A stretch of DNA of 64,000 bases, taken from Siphonodentalium dalli. Its lineage: Eukaryota; Mollusca; Scaphopoda; Gadilida; Siphonodentaliidae. Each line of letters starts with the position of its first letter. The first letter of the stretch is position 1. The position numbers and the translations under genes are program-made. Under the pieces are notes generated by a model. The model made no database searches. It had not been told where the DNA came from and saw nothing but the letters and a program-made list of their open reading frames with translations. Positions 59,401-61,259 of the stretch are shown here, in pieces. The stretch covers positions 128,910,754-128,974,753 of the forward strand of contig CP136061.1 in the NCBI GenBank assembly GCA_032622095.1, written 5' to 3'.

Positions 59401-60028
59401 AGCTATCAAATTTTTTGAGACTAATTAATATATAACTAAACTACACCAAAGTGCATACTATTTAGAGAGTTGGCTATTAAGAAAATTGAGTAAGAAAACA
59501 GTTTGTTGGTAAGTTAAATTTACAAGAAAATGTTTGAAAACAATATTTTGAAGTGAAATCTCCTTTTCCAGTACATCGAATGTCTGGGTGCACTCCATAG
59601 GCTTACCAGGAACAGCACTCAAACCCTTCATGTTAATCAATAACAACTGTATCGATAGGAAACAACTTGTAGTTGAACTCTATTATATGACTCCAGGCTG
59701 CATGATGACTATTTGAGGGGTGTTGTCAATTGTAACTTGCTATATAAAAAAAATTCCCTCAATCAGTGGGTACTGGGCAAAGCTGGTGAATCGACAGTTA
59801 GAGATAGCAGTTCCCGTCCAATGAGAATACACCTTTAGCGAAAAAAATTCAACTTGATTTACAATTTATCATACAAAACATATTGACTTTTTCTCCCGAA
59901 TTACATTTTTTTTTCAATGGAGCTATAAATTTGTTCACAATGGTTCTGTTGAATTACTTACAGTGGTTTGGCTTCGCGTCCATCTGCATGGAACAGCGTT
60001 AGTGTTGCTATGATACATCCATGAGTGA
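5384..60028 (-). CDS. SLMAP: SLMAP orthologue, partial multi-exon gene (22 internal exons)
   Basis: This is a spliced minus-strand gene whose exons join in one open frame of 592 codons. SLMAP is a tail-anchored scaffold of the STRIPAK phosphatase-kinase complex; its FHA domain binds phosphorylated MST1/2 and so damps Hippo signalling (family knowledge). The sequence shows the end of the FHA domain (THGCIIATLTLF), a linker ending in ELYQLAQYLQ, then coiled-coil blocks EALHREKMLEQKL, EDRLISRLEVLQNQL, LVALQEDKLNYETTAK, LLRKVLQEKLEAVRKLS and EEECTHLKDM. These match vertebrate SLMAP in order, from memory. Exons 10-22 form a long heptad region that I can align only weakly. All introns are GT-AG on the minus strand. 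The start codon, most of the FHA domain and the C-terminal membrane anchor are outside the window. Introns reach about 9 kb and are filled with transposons. Identification is very secure; completeness of the exon list is likely but unproven. Confidence 0.97.
5442..5560. repeat. 69-bp tandem duplication over exon 22 acceptor
   Basis: ctgtcctgaaatatt at 5442 and 5511. The second unit is diverged but keeps the acceptor-like ctgaaa. Confidence 0.85.
5669..6139. mobile_element. M2 composite inverted-repeat element
   Basis: Each end is a hairpin of GCAGAATGAGGTCCCCAG, gggtgaatttagtgatg and the inverse. Between them lies a unique middle (gaagttcccaaaatggtg). The outer ends are AAGCCTG and CAGGCCT. 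Confidence 0.85.
6528..6711. mobile_element. M1 palindromic MITE
   Basis: Arms share accacagcagaattatggg and its inverse. The ends are gtaatgccctaaataatt and its complement. Confidence 0.9.
7390..7452 (-). CDS. SLMAP: SLMAP exon 21 (63-bp module)
   Basis: The exon is 63 bp, phase 1-1, between cactag and gtaagt. It encodes G followed by QLVDANVISKEKSTELEETK. It is separated from exon 20 by a 9.3-kb intron full of transposons. Confidence 0.9.
7453..8149. other. Intron stretch, nothing recognised
   Basis: AT-rich sequence upstream of exon 21 with no repeat, exon or promoter that I can identify. Confidence 0.5.
8600..10330. other. Interior of long-TIR element, decayed
   Basis: The base composition is less AT-rich than flanking introns, with broken open stretches and two long poly-C tracts. 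A tRNA-like promoter pair may be present at about 9905-9985 (gtgagtagagcgct and aggttcacaccc). Nothing else was identified. Confidence 0.4.
10560..10860 (+). repeat. 117-bp tandem repeat, about 3 units plus diverged copies
   Basis: The motif gaggaggcatgaccacc recurs at 10569, 10686 and 10803, a period of 117 bp (39 codons, in frame). Diverged relatives lie near 10930-11010 and 11730-11800. The unit is GC-rich with a tgcagcgcaggctg palindrome-like core. The in-frame repeat creates open frames on both strands that are probably not genes. Confidence 0.8.
10861..11811. other. GC-rich interior of long-TIR element
   Basis: This is a GC-richer stretch with open frames on both strands and two diverged relatives of the 117-bp unit. 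No domain was recognised. The composition contrast with the AT-rich introns suggests former transposon coding sequence. Confidence 0.4.
11812..12209. mobile_element. M3a MITE: TTAA-flanked double hairpin, copy 1
   Basis: The element starts TTAACCCTTTACCCAACA and ends with its inverse. It holds two near-perfect hairpins, each built from inverted copies of GCCAATGCATTCTCTTATAT, separated by an AT-rich spacer. TTAA flanks and CCC ends suggest a piggyBac-type origin. Confidence 0.9.
12210..13509. other. Interior of long-TIR element
   Basis: I see no recognisable gene, repeat or promoter in this stretch. Short open frames are not protein-like. Confidence 0.5.
13510..15370. mobile_element. TTAA-flanked element nested in the long-TIR element
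   Basis: The inverted ends GGGTATCCTAAACGTGACA are directly flanked by TTAA (13510-13513 and 15367-15370). The interior is about 1.85 kb, AT-rich, without a recognised ORF. TTAA targeting suggests a piggyBac or Kolobok type. Confidence 0.7.
15640..16440 (+). repeat. Diverged ~160-bp tandem array of the same family
   Basis: About five decayed units with aaacaaagatgaataactct and ttgagatccgacaacc-type motifs. It ends in a short cagacagacag tract. Confidence 0.7.
16458..16638. mobile_element. M1 palindromic MITE
   Basis: TA-flanked CAGTAATGCCCTAAATAATC arms, located about 80 bp beyond the donor of SLMAP exon 20. Confidence 0.9.
16716..16841 (-). CDS. SLMAP: SLMAP exon 20 (126 bp, double module)
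   Basis: The exon is 126 bp, exactly twice 63, phase 1-1, between tttcag and gtaaaa. It encodes T, EYFDVESKLKKSNDDSSVLK and then QHLVETNNQLKDKSSMVKDLQ in two parts of six heptads. It may be two fused 63-bp modules or an ancestral double unit. Confidence 0.94.
17171..17233 (-). CDS. SLMAP: SLMAP exon 19 (63-bp module)
   Basis: The exon is 63 bp, phase 1-1, between tttaag and gtgagt. It encodes K followed by LIDEAKEKQEKAEKELRLHK, a highly charged three-heptad helix. The acceptor is AAG rather than CAG. Confidence 0.94.
17390..17700 (+). repeat. Pearl-like fragment
   Basis: Contains cataccaaatttcattcc and gatggacagacatacc, with a degraded tail. Located between exon 19 and the pogo element. Confidence 0.5.
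17792..19320 (-). mobile_element. pogo-type (Tc1/mariner) transposon, deletion derivative
   Basis: Terminal inverted repeats read TACCGTACCGGCCGGTG at both ends, including TA, and continue with ATAAGTCGCATC-type sequence. The element is 1.53 kb. It carries only a transposase N-terminal DNA-binding ORF, so it is non-autonomous. The stretch 18530-19260 has no coding signal. Confidence 0.85.
18184..18528 (-). CDS. Truncated pogo-type transposase: DNA-binding domain only
   Basis: The frame encodes 114 aa. From about residue 28 it reads MDKRGIKRKRLSYESSYKLK, then KFANEHGNRPAEREFGVSEK and IIRDWRKKKDM. This is the psq/BrkDBD-type helix-turn-helix at the N terminus of pogo-like transposases. It ends with a stop just after LTWFEERRAH, where full-length relatives continue into the CENP-B-type HTH and DDE catalytic domain. 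No catalytic domain is present. The likely start is the internal Met of MDKRG. Confidence 0.8.
   Translation of the reverse strand: MCLSSNLKLFKRHCASLYLSVFFEFKMDKRGIKRKRLSYESSYKLKVIKFANEHGNRPAEREFGVSEKIIRDWRKKKDMIFAMRRDKQANRGKAAFWPELENVLLTWFEERRAH
19480..19660. repeat. 74-bp tandem repeat next to SLMAP exon 18
   Basis: actcagtaattatttgagat at 19481 and 19555, and a variant at 19629. Related shorter units extend to 19371. The array lies between exon 18 and a diverged copy of its donor end. Confidence 0.85.
19679..19855 (-). CDS. SLMAP: SLMAP exon 18 (177 bp, disordered Ser-rich segment)
   Basis: The exon is 177 bp, phase 1-1, between tttcag and gttagt. It starts as a helix (AQIMELENELTLYK) and then becomes polar and serine-rich (LNGLLSSSSRSDSMKDEIPG). 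This is the longest exon here and the only long non-coiled-coil stretch in the second half. It is a plausible phosphorylated linker (inference). Confidence 0.92.
19856..20381. other. Intron stretch, nothing recognised
   Basis: AT-rich intron between exon 18 and the palindromic MITE. No coding or repeat signal. Confidence 0.5.
20382..20667. mobile_element. Palindromic MITE
   Basis: Two inverted arms of about 75 bp share AAATCAAACATTTTTCATTG and TTTTTTGGCAGCCATTT around a short AT-rich centre. The ends are CCGTCTGCG and CTGTCTGCG. There is no coding capacity. Confidence 0.7.
20915..21068. repeat. 77-bp tandem duplication over exon 17 donor
   Basis: Two units (20915 and 20992) about 84% identical by eye. 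Both contain ccttgcatactttttatt, the 3' end of exon 17 on the minus strand. Confidence 0.88.
21049..21111 (-). CDS. SLMAP: SLMAP exon 17 (63-bp module)
   Basis: The exon is 63 bp, phase 1-1, between cttcag and gtaaga. It encodes L followed by QLKESRKQSDCSNELIKSMQ. A diverged second copy of its 3' end and donor lies 77 bp downstream; there the donor is GC instead of GT. Confidence 0.92.
21524..21896. mobile_element. M1 half-copy plus full M1, within a larger inverted repeat
   Basis: A half arm lies at 21524-21628 and a full palindrome at 21693-21896. Sequence at 21629-21665 (aatgtaattagagaattc) recurs inverted at 22155-22192. The M1 copies therefore sit in a larger inverted-repeat unit. Confidence 0.8.
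22370..22476. repeat. 54-bp tandem duplication over exon 16 donor
   Basis: 22370-22422 and 22424-22476 are identical over 53 bp, including the exon end and gtaagt donor on the minus strand. Confidence 0.95.
22453..22518 (-). CDS. SLMAP: SLMAP exon 16 (phase 1-1)
   Basis: The exon is 66 bp, phase 1-1, between tttgcag and gtaagt. It encodes E, then KLGVTDIDMNQVMENTMADL, then T. The last 24 exon bases and the donor also occur as an identical copy 54 bp further into the intron (22370-22422). Reading on to that second donor would meet an in-frame TAG. Confidence 0.92.
22604..23149. mobile_element. Inverted-repeat element with GGCCCC subterminal motifs
   Basis: Both ends contain AAAGTCGGCCCCATA in inverted orientation, with further nGGCCCC units spaced by about 18 bp. 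The interior is AT-rich, without an ORF. The superfamily was not assigned. Confidence 0.6.
23460..23530. mobile_element. M3b MITE fragment
   Basis: It retains tatataagagaatgcactgg followed by acaggatctgtaatgct. The other end is not recognisable. Confidence 0.6.
23531..24239. other. Intron stretch, nothing recognised
   Basis: AT-rich. No identified repeat before the pearl-like element at 24240. Confidence 0.5.
24240..24625 (+). repeat. Pearl-like two-unit element
   Basis: Two copies of cgaaaaagggtcataactc about 150 bp apart, then a gacggacagacgtccggac tract and a cataccatgtatgg-type hairpin tail. Confidence 0.65.
24626..26660. other. Intron stretch with a short (TA)n tract
   Basis: A (TA)n microsatellite lies at about 25722-25740. 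Nothing else is recognised over 2 kb. No SLMAP-phase exon was found. Confidence 0.5.
26661..27111. mobile_element. M2 element
   Basis: Two terminal hairpins with aatgaggtcccc and gggtgaatttagtgat-type arms. It ends 28 bp from the donor of SLMAP exon 15. Confidence 0.85.
27140..27202 (-). CDS. SLMAP: SLMAP exon 15 (63-bp module)
   Basis: The exon is 63 bp, phase 1-1, between tgtgcag and gtatac. It encodes K followed by ELEIAQLDAKQFIAKIAFLE, a coiled coil with hydrophobic a/d positions. An M2 element ends about 28 bp beyond its donor. Confidence 0.93.
27240..27440. repeat. ~75-bp AT-rich tandem repeat, about 3 units
   Basis: aaattataatagagaactta and caactataaaataagataaa recur with variation in the intron upstream of exon 15. 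Confidence 0.65.
27700..28670 (+). repeat. Diverged pearl-like array related to 57-59 kb
   Basis: About four decayed units share ccaagatggctgcaggcggc and the same 3' tail (ccatggcaatagcacc, then agttgagctaaaaa). Confidence 0.75.
28671..30089. other. Intron stretch, nothing recognised
   Basis: AT-rich with no delimited repeat. Short open frames on both strands are not protein-like. Confidence 0.5.
30090..30240 (+). repeat. tRNA-like SINE fragment
   Basis: gtgagttcgaacccacc fits a B box, followed by about 90 bp of non-tRNA sequence. The A box is not clear. Confidence 0.3.
30300..30893. mobile_element. M2 element, middle duplicated
   Basis: Terminal hairpins as in other copies. The middle contains inverted copies of gaagttcccagatggtga, making the element longer (594 bp). 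Confidence 0.85.
31030..31429. mobile_element. M3a MITE, copy 2 (opposite orientation)
   Basis: It has the same TTAA-CCCTTTACCC ends and two hairpins as 11812-12209, but the element lies reversed. It is about 400 bp with very high identity by eye. Confidence 0.9.
31551..31729. mobile_element. M1 palindromic MITE
   Basis: CAGTAATGGCCTAAATAATC arm, short centre, inverted arm ending gggcataactgta. Confidence 0.9.
31730..32438. other. Intron stretch, small inverted repeat
   Basis: ctttccatggagaatgga (about 31828) and its inverse near 31917 form a short inverted pair. Otherwise unidentified. Confidence 0.5.
32439..32960. mobile_element. M2 element with extra terminal fragment
   Basis: A full element runs to about 32884, followed by a partial end repeat (ggggacctcattctgtaaat). 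Confidence 0.8.
33037..33099 (-). CDS. SLMAP: SLMAP exon 14 (63-bp module)
   Basis: The exon is 63 bp, phase 1-1, between ctcacag and gtaagt. It encodes V followed by KLEEADNRLKDSNEKVEQLQ, a canonical three-heptad coiled coil. Both splice sites are strong. Confidence 0.94.
33459..33572. mobile_element. M1 MITE, internally deleted
   Basis: Only the outer parts of both arms remain (tacagtaatgtcctaaataa and ttctgctgtggttaaatgg). Confidence 0.8.
33573..34177. other. Intron stretch, nothing recognised
   Basis: Lies between M1 and M3b copies. No coding or repeat signal seen. Confidence 0.5.
34178..34434. mobile_element. M3b MITE: TTAA-flanked double hairpin
   Basis: The ends are TTAACCTTTTCATGA and AAGGGTTAA. 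The hairpin arms match M3a (tatataagagaatgca), but the inner stem is CTCCC/GGGAG instead of CGACC/GGTCG. Confidence 0.85.
34564..34779. mobile_element. M1 palindromic MITE, long perfect arms
   Basis: About 105-bp arms around ggaaagctccccgagagcttt. One of the cleanest palindromes in the window. Confidence 0.92.
34780..35298. other. Intron stretch downstream of exon 13
   Basis: The first 30 bp (cagacatgcacggatgccat) recur inverted at 21660-21690 next to another M1 copy, so M1 sits in a larger shared repeat. The remainder is unidentified. Confidence 0.5.
35299..35340 (-). CDS. SLMAP: SLMAP exon 13 (42-bp micro-exon)
   Basis: The exon is 42 bp, phase 1-1, between ttatag and gtttgt. It encodes EKLKETQQQIEVYK, two heptads. 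The donor (AAG then gtttgt) is weaker than its neighbours, so this is a candidate alternative exon. Confidence 0.88.
35840..36001. mobile_element. M3b MITE, single-hairpin copy
   Basis: Starts tctttcatgacgggag and ends gaaagagttaa. Only one hairpin remains, with stem ctcccattgggggactc. Confidence 0.85.
36430..37411. mobile_element. hAT-type element, 982 bp
   Basis: The inverted ends TAGGGCTGAAA are flanked by 8-bp duplications gcactgcc/gctctgcc (7 of 8). GGTTAACCGGTCAT-like motifs repeat near both ends. No transposase frame was recognised. Confidence 0.75.
37860..38378 (+). repeat. 22-bp minisatellite, about 23 units
   Basis: Unit tgtgtatgtactcatgtcat with minor variants (atgtac/atgtat/atgaac; tcattc/tcgttc/tccttc). 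A longer variant (gtaccagtactcatg) occurs twice, about 135 bp apart, showing higher-order duplication. All forward frames are open because the unit has no stop codon. Confidence 0.95.
38863..38916 (-). CDS. SLMAP: SLMAP exon 12 (phase 1-1)
   Basis: The exon is 54 bp, phase 1-1, between tttcag and gtaata. It encodes DILDEIIPLKDMGPEKLA. The proline and glycine break the helix. The segment may correspond to the hinge-like region of vertebrate SLMAP that is not coiled coil (inference). Confidence 0.92.
38917..41130. other. Introns around exon 11, nothing delimited
   Basis: AT-rich sequence apart from exon 11 (40207-40299) and a short (TA)n tract at about 40888. No mobile element could be delimited. 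Confidence 0.5.
40207..40299 (-). CDS. SLMAP: SLMAP exon 11 (phase 1-1)
   Basis: The exon is 93 bp, phase 1-1, between tttcag and gtgatc. It encodes V, then KIEDAIDEKLEDLKENKDLD, then NSITKDDIST. It opens with the same x-K-(L/I)-E-D pattern as the preceding exon, which suggests a duplicated exon. Confidence 0.93.
41130..41240 (+). repeat. Pearl-like fragment
   Basis: It keeps ttccgacccatggctgagat, cggacagatagac and a gtgggggtata end only. Confidence 0.55.
41264..41659. mobile_element. M4 MITE, intact copy (396 bp)
   Basis: TTAA-flanked inverted ends AAAGATGGTCTATCTCTTCC and the reverse of agagacagaccatcttt. The inner inverted segment includes atcaattaatattgat. Confidence 0.85.
41767..41829 (-). 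CDS. SLMAP: SLMAP exon 10 (63-bp module)
   Basis: The exon is 63 bp, phase 1-1, between tttcag and gtatga. It encodes a split alanine followed by KLEDTKENKENDSMNEIIES. It is the first of the symmetric modular exons, in a very polar helix. No clear vertebrate counterpart is recalled for the second half. Confidence 0.93.
42402..42626. mobile_element. M1 MITE with internal arm duplication
   Basis: The right arm segment gatgaatggcaacaagccat occurs twice in tandem before the terminal repeat. Confidence 0.85.
42680..42737 (-). CDS. SLMAP: SLMAP exon 9 (coiled coil, phase switch)
   Basis: The exon is 58 bp, phase 0 to phase 1, between ttttcag and gtatgg. It encodes IESLKADNDFSKEQLAAMK plus the first base of the next codon. 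The IE.L.ADNDF..E.L.A pattern is conserved in vertebrates. It switches the gene from phase-0 introns to the run of phase-1 introns that follows. Confidence 0.97.
43380..44515 (+). repeat. ~173-bp tandem array with ACGG tail, pearl-like
   Basis: gataaacaaagatgaataac recurs about six times from 43404 to 44253. The last unit runs into a ggacggac/acgcacgg tract (44400-44470) and then a tail hairpin (ccccctttttt / aaaagggggtata). Confidence 0.85.
44712..44994 (-). pseudogene. Probable transposon ORF remnant
   Basis: An open stretch of about 90 codons reads SAFSVLMEKTFQLPKLDKSI and then KFLEYLEEKKLGFSKDSVKE before degenerating. It sits just inside a 38-bp inverted repeat (45008-45048, partner 42781-42818) that spans 2.27 kb. 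The sequence is protein-like, but I cannot name the family. It is not an SLMAP exon, because exons 8 and 9 join in phase across it. Confidence 0.4.
45261..45310. repeat. Dispersed copy of exon 8 donor end
   Basis: The 50 bp match 47228-47277 at 42 positions by eye, including cctgtttaaccatct (exon) and attactcac (intron side). Confidence 0.88.
45784..46760. mobile_element. M2 element interrupted by a pearl-like insertion
   Basis: The left M2 part (45784-45955) and right M2 part (46608-46760) are separated by about 650 bp. The insertion has two ~200-bp direct repeats, ends in a ggacggac tract and closes with the hairpin tatcccccgc / ggcgggggata. Confidence 0.75.
47243..47353 (-). CDS. SLMAP: SLMAP exon 8 (charged coiled coil)
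   Basis: The exon is 111 bp, phase 0-0, between tcccag and gtgagt. It encodes 37 residues starting EAEMAHQEEFEKIEKEKQEM and ending KQESWLSAH. It sits where vertebrate SLMAP has a Lys/Glu-rich helix. Its 3' end and donor are duplicated about 2 kb downstream in the intron (45261-45310). Confidence 0.95.
47934..48938. mobile_element. hAT-type non-autonomous element, related copy
   Basis: The left end CAGGGTTAATGCTGGC and right end CAGTGTTCATCTTGGGCC (read inward) resemble the element at 3723-4460. Subterminal ttggccaa motifs are present. The flanking 8-mers ttacgacg/tcacgaca match at 6 of 8. The interior open frames are not recognisable. Confidence 0.65.
48990..49127 (-). CDS. SLMAP: SLMAP exon 7 (conserved coiled coil)
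   Basis: The exon is 138 bp, phase 0-0, between cccacag and gtacca. It encodes 46 residues including RSFSNSEEECTHLKDMVQKN and LAEKYQDQLNEVQDIKDKLQ. The first half matches RS.SN.E.ECTHLK.M of vertebrate SLMAP. The second half has good heptad character with lower identity. Confidence 0.97.
49200..49290 (+). repeat. tRNA-like SINE head fragment
   Basis: tagttcaatggatagaacac fits a tRNA A-box region. No good B box follows, so this is not a functional tRNA. Confidence 0.35.
49610..49935 (+). repeat. Pearl-like two-unit element
   Basis: Two ~155-bp units (gaaagccctcctgatgccaa twice), then gacggacggacgg and a gggggtata end. Confidence 0.7.
49946..50008 (-). CDS. SLMAP: SLMAP exon 6 (conserved coiled coil)
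   Basis: The exon is 63 bp, phase 0-0, between ttgtag and gttagt. It encodes DLLRKVLQEKLEAVRKLSDI and then E, matching vertebrate SLR.VLQEK.E.VRKLS..E. Its 63-bp length equals the later modular exons but its phase differs. An M2 repeat begins about 30 bp upstream of its acceptor. Confidence 0.98.
50041..50497. mobile_element. M2 element
   Basis: Two terminal hairpins and the standard middle. It starts about 33 bp upstream of the acceptor of SLMAP exon 6. Confidence 0.85.
50498..51791. other. Intron stretch between exons 5 and 6
   Basis: A diverged relative of the 112-bp repeat lies at 51450-51520. The rest is unidentified. Confidence 0.5.
51792..51869 (-). CDS. SLMAP: SLMAP exon 5 (conserved coiled coil)
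   Basis: The exon is 78 bp, phase 0-0, between tttttag and gttagt. It encodes AHTEDTLRQELVALQEDKLN and then YETTAK. The TED.LR.EL.ALQEDK.NYETTAK pattern is shared with vertebrate SLMAP. Confidence 0.98.
51991..52105. mobile_element. M3b MITE, 3'-truncated
   Basis: Starts TTAACCCTTCCATGTCTAGA, retains one short hairpin (cttatatataagagtc), then breaks against an M2 fragment. Confidence 0.75.
52110..52225. mobile_element. M2 fragment
   Basis: One terminal hairpin only (gatagcatcactaaattcac and tctggggacctcaatctgc). Confidence 0.75.
52226..52478. repeat. Degenerate direct repeat
   Basis: Two roughly 120-bp units (aatttggtcaaaatcggatt and aatttggtcaatatcagatt). A relative continues at 52800-52990. 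They resemble pearl-like cores without the tail. Confidence 0.5.
52479..52731. mobile_element. M3b MITE
   Basis: TTAACCCTTCCAAAACTGGA at the left, gtcatgaaagggttaa at the right, two hairpins with the ctcccatagggag inner stem. Confidence 0.85.
53282..53652. mobile_element. M3a MITE, copy 3
   Basis: It has the same orientation as copy 1. The first hairpin loop is shortened: the arms meet at gtcgaccatatataag. The second hairpin is intact. TTAA at both ends. Confidence 0.9.
54073..54144 (-). CDS. SLMAP: SLMAP exon 4 (conserved coiled coil)
   Basis: The exon is 72 bp, phase 0-0, with a ttccag acceptor and gtatgt donor. It encodes ALITEDRLISRLEVLQNQLH and then AYSK, matching ALI.EDRL.SRLEV..NQL in vertebrate SLMAP. 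It continues the heptad register of the preceding exon. Confidence 0.98.
54764..54859 (-). CDS. SLMAP: SLMAP exon 3 (conserved coiled coil)
   Basis: The exon is 96 bp, phase 0-0, between gatag and gtatgt. It encodes EALHREKMLEQKLQTLQSLL followed by QQTQESAEGGWQ. This is the best conserved block of the family (EALHRE.MLEQKL.TLQ.LL...QE in vertebrates). In vertebrates it belongs to the coiled coil contacting SIKE and other STRIPAK subunits. Confidence 0.98.
54883..55130. mobile_element. M3b MITE, decayed ends
   Basis: Two hairpins with tatatgcgaggc arms. The left end is ataaccctttgatgacga. The TTAA sites have been lost. Confidence 0.8.
55270..55480. repeat. 112-bp tandem duplication
   Basis: gaacttattatctgaacatc at 55274 and 55386, each followed by gaactactcatcaatgagt. 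A diverged relative lies at 51450-51520, so it is a dispersed repeat. Confidence 0.8.
55523..55739. mobile_element. M1 palindromic MITE
   Basis: Full-length arms around ggaaagcactcggggagagc, flanked by TA. Confidence 0.92.
56013..56112. mobile_element. M3b MITE fragment
   Basis: It retains gctgtgctggtgcag and attctcttatatatgtgagt only. The right part is missing. Confidence 0.7.
56212..56305 (-). CDS. SLMAP: SLMAP exon 2 (linker and coiled-coil start)
   Basis: The exon is 94 bp, phase 2 to phase 0, between tttcag and gtatgt. It encodes a Pro/Ser-rich linker (SNSSPFLNAPSPPGITIQ) followed by SQELYQLAQYLQ. The second part is nearly identical to the vertebrate SLMAP segment that opens the coiled coil. 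The linker would separate the phosphopeptide-binding FHA domain from the scaffold region. Confidence 0.97.
56471..56789. mobile_element. 319-bp MITE with perfect 11-bp target duplication
   Basis: Inverted repeats of about 80 bp begin CTGAAGGGGTCACTCTCACC and contain a repeated GTGCTGAAGGGTACAC motif. They are flanked by identical ccatactaagg at 56460-56470 and 56790-56800. The duplication length suits a Mutator-like element (inference). Confidence 0.85.
57080..59190 (+). repeat. ~162-bp tandem array, pearl-like, about 12 units
   Basis: Units contain ccaagatggctgctggcggc, catgttttttggccgaa and gacctgtagcccgcgcc. The array ends in a ggacacacggac tract, then a hairpin tail (aacttacaaaagtaagttga) and gctaaaa. 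The layout of core repeats, tetranucleotide-type tract and terminal hairpin matches bivalve pearl / Helentron-associated elements (established knowledge, assignment by inference). Confidence 0.85.
59191..59961. other. Intron stretch downstream of exon 1
   Basis: No identified repeat or exon. An open frame on the minus strand near 59460-59646 is not conserved-looking. Confidence 0.5.
59962..60028 (-). CDS. SLMAP: SLMAP exon 1 in window (end of FHA domain)
   Basis: The exon is 67 bp, bounded by ttacag and gtaagt, and runs from phase 1 to phase 2. It encodes THGCIIATLTLFHADGREAK and then P, with a valine likely completed from the upstream exon. This matches the last beta-strands of the SLMAP FHA domain (VTHGCI...LF..DG.EA in vertebrates, from memory). 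The rest of the FHA domain is not found between here and the right edge, so the upstream intron is at least 3.97 kb. Confidence 0.95.
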
Positions 60029-60237
60029 CTGTAAAGAAAATTTTGAAGATGTTAAGACACCACAGACTTCAATGACCAGATTGTGAAGTGTTTTTGAGGC
60101 TGTAATAGGATTATACTCTGGACTGTGACATGCTGCAATAAAACATGCAAGCAACAATCCAAATGAATACACGATCATGTTGGCCCACGATATTGGCCAA
60201 TGAGAATAGAGATGAAGGGAAATCAGGTTCACTTTGA

Positions 60238-60463
60238 TTAACCCTTCAATGACTGGAGCTTCCAGAAATTTGCTATATATGCGAATCTCCCATAGGAAGC
60301 CTCGCATATATAACAAAACACATTGGCCTAACAATATTTACCTTGACCTTGGAAGACAGTGCATTCTCTTCTCCCAAAGGAAGCCTAACATATATAAGTG
60401 AGTATGCACTGGCACATGATCTGTAATGCTGCACCAGCACAGCTCCCATAATGAAAGGGTTAA
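60238..60463. mobile_element. M3b MITE
   Basis: TTAACCCTTCAATGACTGGA at the left and ataatgaaagggttaa at the right. The hairpins are partly deleted. Confidence 0.85.
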
Positions 60464-60818
60464 CACTGACCCCCTATTGGTTAAACATTTACACCATTGT
60501 AACTCTTCGAAAGGTCCAGTGGGGATTATTGATTCAATATCCCGTAGATGGACGCCATCTTGTTATTTTGGAACTTTGTCACCTCTAGCATATTCACGGA
60601 ATATATTGGCACTAAACATGTATGTAATATATTTGACTAATTCAAAGACATATAATTAACTATCAAAGTGGTGTCATGTGAGGTTCATAGAGATAAGTGT
60701 AAGTGTCGACATTAATCTCACTTTGCCTCACATGACACAGTGTCAGGCAACGAATTGTCTGGAGCATTGGCAAGTTTCCAATTTATGCAAATTTTATTTA
60801 ATCAGTATATTATATATA

Positions 60819-60952
60819 TACAGTAAGTAATGCCCAAAGTATATGACCCTTTAACCACAGCAGAATTATTGGAAATTTTTCCATCTTTCCGACTAAATCA
60901 AAAAATAATTCTGCTGTGGTTTAGGGGTTCATTATTTAGGACATTACTATAC
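60819..60952. mobile_element. M1 MITE, diverged and shortened
   Basis: tacagtaagtaatgcccaaa arm and inverse agaattattttttgatt segment. Internally deleted. Confidence 0.75.
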
Positions 60953-61058
60953 CAATCTACCAATCATCAATTGTTTGAACATGTGAACTTTACCAGCACT
61001 GATCTGAGTTATTTCATGGGATATTAGCATAATTGTCAATTTCCAATAAAGTGTTTGT

Positions 61059-61259
61059 TCACTGATGGTAAATAGTAGTTCTTTTCACATAGACCTTCAT
61101 TTGGAACAACTTGTTTTTAATGAAATCTAATTCTGCATCACTATTCGCTTTAACGACATATGTTCTGGTGCGTGAATCAGTTAGTATCCAGGCACTATGG
61201 CAACTGGAGGAATGTAGCATTCTACTACCATCGCCGAATATCTGAAGCAATTCGACCAT
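61059..61259 (-). CDS. Unidentified small open reading frame, 66 aa
   Basis: This open frame lies inside the SLMAP upstream intron on the same strand. It contains LTDSRTRTYVVKANSDAELD and ends KRTTIYHQ. The composition looks more protein-like than its surroundings, but I recognise no family. There is no obvious signal peptide or membrane helix. It could be a transposon remnant, a pseudo-exon or chance. It has no FHA similarity. Confidence 0.25.
   Translation of the reverse strand: MVELLQIFGDGSRMLHSSSCHSAWILTDSRTRTYVVKANSDAELDFIKNKLFQMKVYVKRTTIYHQ

Noticed and set aside
59458-59646. Minus-strand frame with a donor-like end as an SLMAP exon
   Set aside because: Exons 1 and 2 join in phase without it, and the peptide has no FHA or coiled-coil character.
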